From: Ochotona curzoniae | Taxonomy: Eukaryota > Chordata > Mammalia > Lagomorpha > Ochotonidae | Assembly: GCF_017591425.1 (NCBI RefSeq) | Contig: NW_024465663.1 | Coordinates: forward strand, 186,001 to 250,000 | Length of the DNA: 64,000 bases | Direction: 5' to 3' | Part shown: piece by piece, positions 63,544-64,000 of the stretch | How positions within the stretch are numbered: the stretch's first letter is position 1 | Layout of the letters: each line of letters starts with the position of its first letter | Translations under genes and position numbers: made by a program | Notes under the pieces: model-generated | What the model was told of the DNA's origin: nothing | Seen by the model: the letters and a program-made list of their open reading frames with translations, nothing else | The model's database searches: none

Positions 63544-63590
63544 AGGCGCTAAGAAGTCCACATCCAGAGACAAGTTCAGCGCCCAAGCCA

Positions 63591-63609
63591 TTTCCAGCTA
63601 CCATGGAAA
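63591..63609. other. Dyad symmetry over the NcoI site, half A
   Basis: TTTCCA and TGGAAA form a perfect 6 bp inverted repeat around the 7-base loop GCTACCA. It is present in most monomers. In copies reading CTCCC or CACCTACC the change falls in the loop and the arms remain. Four monomers replace CCATGGAAACC with CCATATAAACC, which breaks the right arm. Known context: short dyads have been proposed to matter at centromeric satellites that lack CENP-B boxes; a role here is inference. Confidence 0.6.
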
Positions 63610-63760
63610 CCAAGTGCTCTGGCAGCACATATGTCTGAAAGTGGATGTGACACCTAGGGATCTCAGTGTGTTGGTGAATGGCAACTTGCCGAAGGAGCAG
63701 CACAGCTCTTCCAGTGCCAAAACGACTCCACCTGCCTCAGGAACTTCACATACCATCAGC
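63591..63760 (+). repeat. Half-unit A of the monomer (170 bp)
   Basis: This half starts at TTTCCAGCTACC and ends just before the next TTTCC. It carries GGAAACC at 63605-63611 followed by AAGTGCTCTG, then GGATGTGACACC, TGTTGGTGAATGG and CTCAGGAACTTCACATACC. Corresponding elements appear in the same order in the next 170 bp, so the halves look like diverged copies of one ancestral unit. The half is nucleosome-sized; a phased nucleosome is inference. Confidence 0.6.
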
Positions 63761-63783
63761 TTTCCTACCAGATGTCCCGGAAA
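63761..63783. other. Dyad symmetry, half B
   Basis: TTTCC and GGAAA form a 5 bp inverted repeat around a 13-base loop. It occupies the same place in half-unit B as the NcoI dyad does in half A. Copies reading CCCGGATACC, CCCGAAAACC or CCCGAGAACC weaken or break the right arm, so it is less well kept than the half-A dyad. Confidence 0.45.
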
Positions 63784-63930
63784 CCCACTTGGTTCCCATC
63801 TCGTCCAGTGCCCATTGAGCCCAGGATGATGAAATCAGGCATATTGAACAGCCACACAAAACAACCATGTGGATCCTCACTCAAGGCGCTGAGAACTCCA
63901 CATCCAGAGACAAGTTCAGCGCCCAAGCCA
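63761..63930 (+). repeat. Half-unit B of the monomer (170 bp)
   Basis: It starts at TTTCCTACC, exactly 170 bp after half-unit A, and the next half A begins at 63931, again 170 bp on. It carries GGAAACC at 63779-63785 (4 bp offset relative to half A), then GGATGATGAAATCAGGC, the TTGAACA segment, and CTCAAGGCGCT followed by AACTCCACATCCAG. Each resembles an element of half A (GGATGTGACACC, TGTTGGTGAA, CTCAGGAACTTCACATACC). In monomers with the extra CCCAC this half is 175 bp, for example 61366-61540. Confidence 0.58.
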
Positions 63931-64000
63931 TTTCCAGCTACCATGGAAACCAAGTGCTCTGGCAGCACATATGTCTGAAAGTGGATGTGACACCTAGGGA
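63891..64000 (+). repeat. Partial monomer at right edge
   Basis: The first 110 bp of a monomer, from GAGAACTCCACATCC to ACACCTAGGGA, cut by the window end. It is intact and near consensus, so the array evidently continues. Confidence 0.9.

Larger units (their letters stand above)
58951..63550 (+). repeat. Block V right part: 10-mer shift and copies of the middle part
   Basis: 58,956-60,020 recurs at 62,375-63,440 with a shift of 3,417-3,419 bp (10 monomers). Rare shared markers are AACACACAGCACACAC, CAGTTGTATGCCATATTG, CACCCACTTAAACAACC and GACAAGTAAAGCGCCC. 60,002-62,040 is the second copy of 55,557-57,240, with one extra monomer at about 60,857-61,200 of the GCACATGTCTTCC type. A small deletion (ACTAAGATCCACATCC) is private to 62,520-62,535. 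Confidence 0.72.
63551..63890 (+). repeat. Reference satellite monomer (340 bp)
   Basis: I chose this copy as a near-consensus example, with the start set arbitrarily at the AAGAAGTCCACATCC box. In order it holds the box TCCACATCCAGAGACAAG (63557-63574), the NcoI dyad (63591-63609), the NdeI site in CACATATGTCTG, the AvrII site in ACACCTAGGG, TGTTGGTGAATGGCAAC, the GCACAGCTCTTCCAGTGCC segment and CCTGCCTCAGGAACTTCAC. A variable region running from TTTCCTACC (63761) to the next AAGAAG-type box completes it. Most between-copy differences and most indels lie in this variable region. Of these the commonest is an extra CCCAC in AACACCCACCCCACAC, which lengthens many copies to 345 bp. This copy has one private change, CCAGTGCCC for CCAATGCCC. 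Confidence 0.93.
1..64000 (+). repeat. Satellite DNA array, ~340 bp monomer, about 187 head-to-tail copies
   Basis: The same ~340 bp unit recurs without a break and without inversion across the window. Landmarks present in nearly every copy, in order, are TCCACATCCAGAGACAAG, CCATTTCCAGCTACCATGG, GCAGCACATATGTCTGAAAG, GTTGGTGAATGGCAACTTG, CTCAGGAACTTCACATACC and CAATGCCCATTGAGC. No transposon, simple repeat or unique spacer interrupts it, and both window ends cut a monomer. Known biology: long homogenised arrays of this kind form centromeric or pericentromeric heterochromatin; whether this one binds CENP-A cannot be read from sequence. Most monomers keep one NcoI (CCATGG), one NdeI (CATATG) and one AvrII (CCTAGG) site. 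BamHI (GGATCC) is present in only part of them, because GTGGATCC alternates with GTAGATCC. Family and species are not recognised. Confidence 0.97.

Noticed and set aside
63605..63611. NFAT/ETS-like GGAAA cores in GGAAACC.
   Set aside because: The cores are too short to support a claim; they are better explained as part of the repeated half-unit and its dyad.
63773..63795. CENP-B box-like string on the reverse strand around CTCGGTTTCCGGGA, seen where monomers read TCCCGGAAACCGAG.
   Set aside because: The spacing between the TCG-like and CGGG cores is 2 bp too short and the first core is CTCG, not TTCG. It does not satisfy the essential CENP-B positions.
1..64000. CRISPR array (regularly spaced repeats).
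   Set aside because: The repeat unit is ~340 bp with no unique spacers; the sequences between conserved boxes are themselves repeated. This is a satellite.
1..64000. Primate alpha satellite, given the 2 x 170 bp structure.
   Set aside because: The sequence shows no resemblance to the alpha-satellite consensus as I know it, and no CENP-B box. Similar unit size probably reflects nucleosome-scale constraint.
1..64000. Prokaryotic or phage origin with many small genes.
   Set aside because: There is no coding organisation, no ribosome-binding sites in register, no unique sequence, and there is a vertebrate-type CpG decay pattern.
1..64000. Tandemly repeated gene family or a minisatellite exon coding a repetitive protein.
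   Set aside because: 340 bp is not a multiple of three and monomer length varies by 1-5 bp, so no frame runs through the array; substitutions show no codon-position pattern to the eye.

Overview
The whole 64 kb window is one uninterrupted head-to-tail satellite DNA array. A monomer of about 340 bp (339-345 bp locally) repeats roughly 187 times, always in the same orientation, from the first base to the last. Both window ends fall inside a monomer, so the array continues on both sides. I see no gene, RNA gene, transposable element, CRISPR array, microsatellite block or unique spacer. The many 60-212 aa open frames on both strands are by-products of a repeat with few stop codons and recur with the monomer period. 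ORGANISM: this is eukaryotic centromeric or pericentromeric-type DNA. Variation between monomers is concentrated at CpG sites, where both the C-to-T and the G-to-A product occur at the same position. That is the footprint of germline CpG methylation and points to a vertebrate-like, probably mammalian, genome. I do not recognise the satellite by sequence. Several rodent satellites have monomers near this length (Peromyscus PMsat, Ctenomys RPCS), but length alone cannot identify it. It does not resemble primate alpha satellite, and no canonical CENP-B box is visible. MONOMER: the reference copy at 63551-63890 splits into two 170 bp halves. Both begin TTTCC and carry GGAAACC shortly after, and they share weaker similarity further along, so the 340 bp unit looks like an ancient dimer of a nucleosome-sized repeat. 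Each half has a short dyad symmetry and a third dyad lies between. The lowest-variation stretch covers about 63555-63720; most variation, including the indels that set local monomer length, lies at about 63765-63890. LAYOUT: the array is a mosaic of local higher-order registers, none repeated more than about three times. Block I (1 to ~8,900) has a 3-mer (1,025 bp) nested in 9-mer (3,066 bp) and 13-mer (4,425 bp) shifts. Block II (~9,180-17,950) is a 13-mer (4,411 bp) followed by an 11-mer version (3,733 bp) that differs by one two-monomer unit. A divergent zone (~17,950-21,330) has loose 3-mer similarity. Block III (~21,330-33,535) is a nearly perfect tandem duplication of a 16-mer (5,438 bp) plus a partial third copy. 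A second divergent zone (~33,540-38,430) contains a 4-mer (1,362 bp). Block IV (~38,440-50,755) has three copies of a 9-mer (3,081 bp); the last two sit 5,135 bp apart around six other monomers. Block V (~50,755-64,000) interleaves 5-, 6-, 10-, 13/14- and 21-mer shifts. This is the pattern expected from repeated unequal exchange or replication-slippage duplications of different sizes. The nearly identical 5.4 kb copies mark the most recent event, and the two divergent zones look older. Repeat shifts were read from recurring marker variants by eye; block edges are accurate to about one monomer unless a tighter range is given.
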